Shown here piece after piece: positions 6,292 to 6,871 of a stretch of DNA of 6,871 nt. This DNA comes from an uncultured Collinsella sp. (GTDB lineage: Bacteria; Actinomycetota; Coriobacteriia; Coriobacteriales; Coriobacteriaceae). A program made the position numbers and the translations under genes. Position 1 is the first letter of the stretch; every line of letters starts with the position of its first letter. The stretch lies in the NCBI GenBank assembly GCA_900545615.1, contig UQZM01000077.1, forward strand, positions 1-6,871. Reading direction: 5' to 3'. The notes below the pieces were generated by a model. It was not told where the DNA came from. It worked only from the letters and a program-made list of their open reading frames with translations, and did not search any database.

Positions 6292-6825
6292 TTACTTCAG
6301 TGCGTCGGCGCGCAGATCGACGCCGGCGGATTCGAACACGAGCGTGCGGTCGTACCACTGCTCTTTTCTAATACTCCACGCGGCGCAGGCGGTGTCCTCG
6401 TCGAGCGCTTCAACGGGCACGTCGTAGGTGTACTTGCCTTCCGCGTTTTCCACATAGGGGATGAAGTCGGCCTCGCTCGCGGCGGCAGCCTCGTCGCCCG
6501 TGCCCATGAAGAGCTTGCCGTAGCCCGTGCCGGAAAGCGTCATCACGCAGTGCATGGAGCCGTTTTCCACGATGAGCTGGGCGTCCACAATCCTGAACAT
6601 GTTCGAGCTGGAATCTACGGTGATCGGATAGGTGCCGTCGGCCACCTTGTCGGCGGTGATGGGGGCAGCGCTTGCGCCCTCGGGCGCATCGGCCGCCTGT
6701 TCGGTCTTTTCCTGGGAATCGGCATCGCTTGCCTTTGCGCTGTCGATTGAATTTCCGCCGCAGCCGGCGAGCGAGAACGCGAAAAGCGCCGCTGACAGGG
6801 CGAAGGCGAGGGTTTTCTTCAACAT
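6292..6825 (-). CDS. Small lipoprotein with a NEAT-like beta-rich domain
   Basis: This 177-residue exported lipoprotein has signal MLKKTLAFALSAALFAFS and a textbook lipobox LAGC with Cys22. A flexible acidic stretch (about 23-58, rich in Ala, Ser, Asp, Glu) is followed by one compact domain (about 62-166). This holds LIVENGSMHCVMTLSGTGYG (84-103), KLFMGTG, a KYTYDVPVEALD strand (131-142) and WSIRKEQWYDRTLVFES (150-166). I recognise this domain type from clostridial and coriobacterial lipoproteins next to iron-uptake transporters, without an established function that I can name. Its order of elements matches the N-terminal domain of the next gene. The ATG at 6825 is preferred over a TTG at 6843 because an AAAGGAA site precedes it. 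It is the first complete gene of the operon. A ligand-binding or relay role is inferred. Confidence 0.82.
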   Translation of the reverse strand: MLKKTLAFALSAALFAFSLAGCGGNSIDSAKASDADSQEKTEQAADAPEGASAAPITADKVADGTYPITVDSSSNMFRIVDAQLIVENGSMHCVMTLSGTGYGKLFMGTGDEAAAASEADFIPYVENAEGKYTYDVPVEALDEDTACAAWSIRKEQWYDRTLVFESAGVDLRADALK

Positions 6826-6833
6826 GGAGGGGG

Positions 6834-6841
6834 TTCCTTTC
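6834..6841 (-). promoter_or_regulatory. Ribosome binding site that sets the start at 6825
   Basis: On the minus strand GAAAGGAA lies eight bases before the ATG at 6825. The in-frame TTG at 6843 would place this site inside the coding region and lacks a site of its own. Confidence 0.75.
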
Positions 6842-6871
6842 AATCGCTTCGACCGCCCGCGCCGTGCGGTG
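6840..6871 (-). other. Possible 3' end of an upstream gene
   Basis: On the minus strand one frame entering from the window edge reads nine codons (PHGAGGRSD) and stops at TGA 6842-6840, which overlaps the ribosome site of the small lipoprotein gene. That spacing fits the close packing of the operon, but the stretch is too short to tell a gene end from a leader. No promoter-like boxes are seen here. Confidence 0.2.

Noticed and set aside
6151..6750. 199-codon plus-strand frame over the two lipoprotein genes
   Set aside because: It is antisense to both signal-peptide-encoding genes and shows no motif, so it is a shadow frame.

Overview
The window looks like chromosome of a fairly GC-rich Gram-positive anaerobe of the Coriobacteriia type (Collinsella / Eggerthella relatives). 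This is inferred from the GC-rich codon style, an IS3-type transposase scrap, and the kind of lipoprotein-based iron/tetrapyrrole importer present. No taxonomic marker is complete enough to prove it.

Left part, plus strand (1-2241): the 3' part of a tRNA-Glu (anticodon CTC, encoded CCA) with a strong intrinsic terminator. Next come a polytopic membrane protein of the YbhN / lysylphosphatidylglycerol-synthase transmembrane (flippase-like) family with a long basic tail, and a TetR-family regulator whose leader carries a GATAATC-N10-GATTATC inverted repeat.

Junction (2242-2353): between the TetR gene and the convergent transporter operon lies a 30-codon minus-strand scrap that reads as the middle of an IS3-family (IS150-like) OrfB transposase. 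It is bounded by stop codons on both sides.

Right part, minus strand (6871 down to 2354): a tightly packed four-gene ABC uptake operon, in transcription order. First is a small lipoprotein (6825-6292). Next is a large lipoprotein joining an N-terminal beta-rich domain to a FecB/BtuF-type substrate-binding domain (6287-4716). Then come a FecCD/BtuC permease (4711-3671) and a FecE/FhuC-type ATPase with extra N- and C-terminal regions (3670-2354). Gaps are 0-4 bases, so translation is probably coupled. The likely model is extracytoplasmic capture of an iron chelate, haem or cobalamin-like ligand by the two lipoproteins, import through a permease homodimer, and ATP-driven transport by the ATPase. 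The ligand cannot be read from the sequence. The most interesting points are the shared domain pattern in the two lipoproteins, the unusual ATPase architecture, and the IS scrap at the edge of the operon. The operon's promoter is not in the window, and a few codons of a further upstream gene may lie at the right edge.
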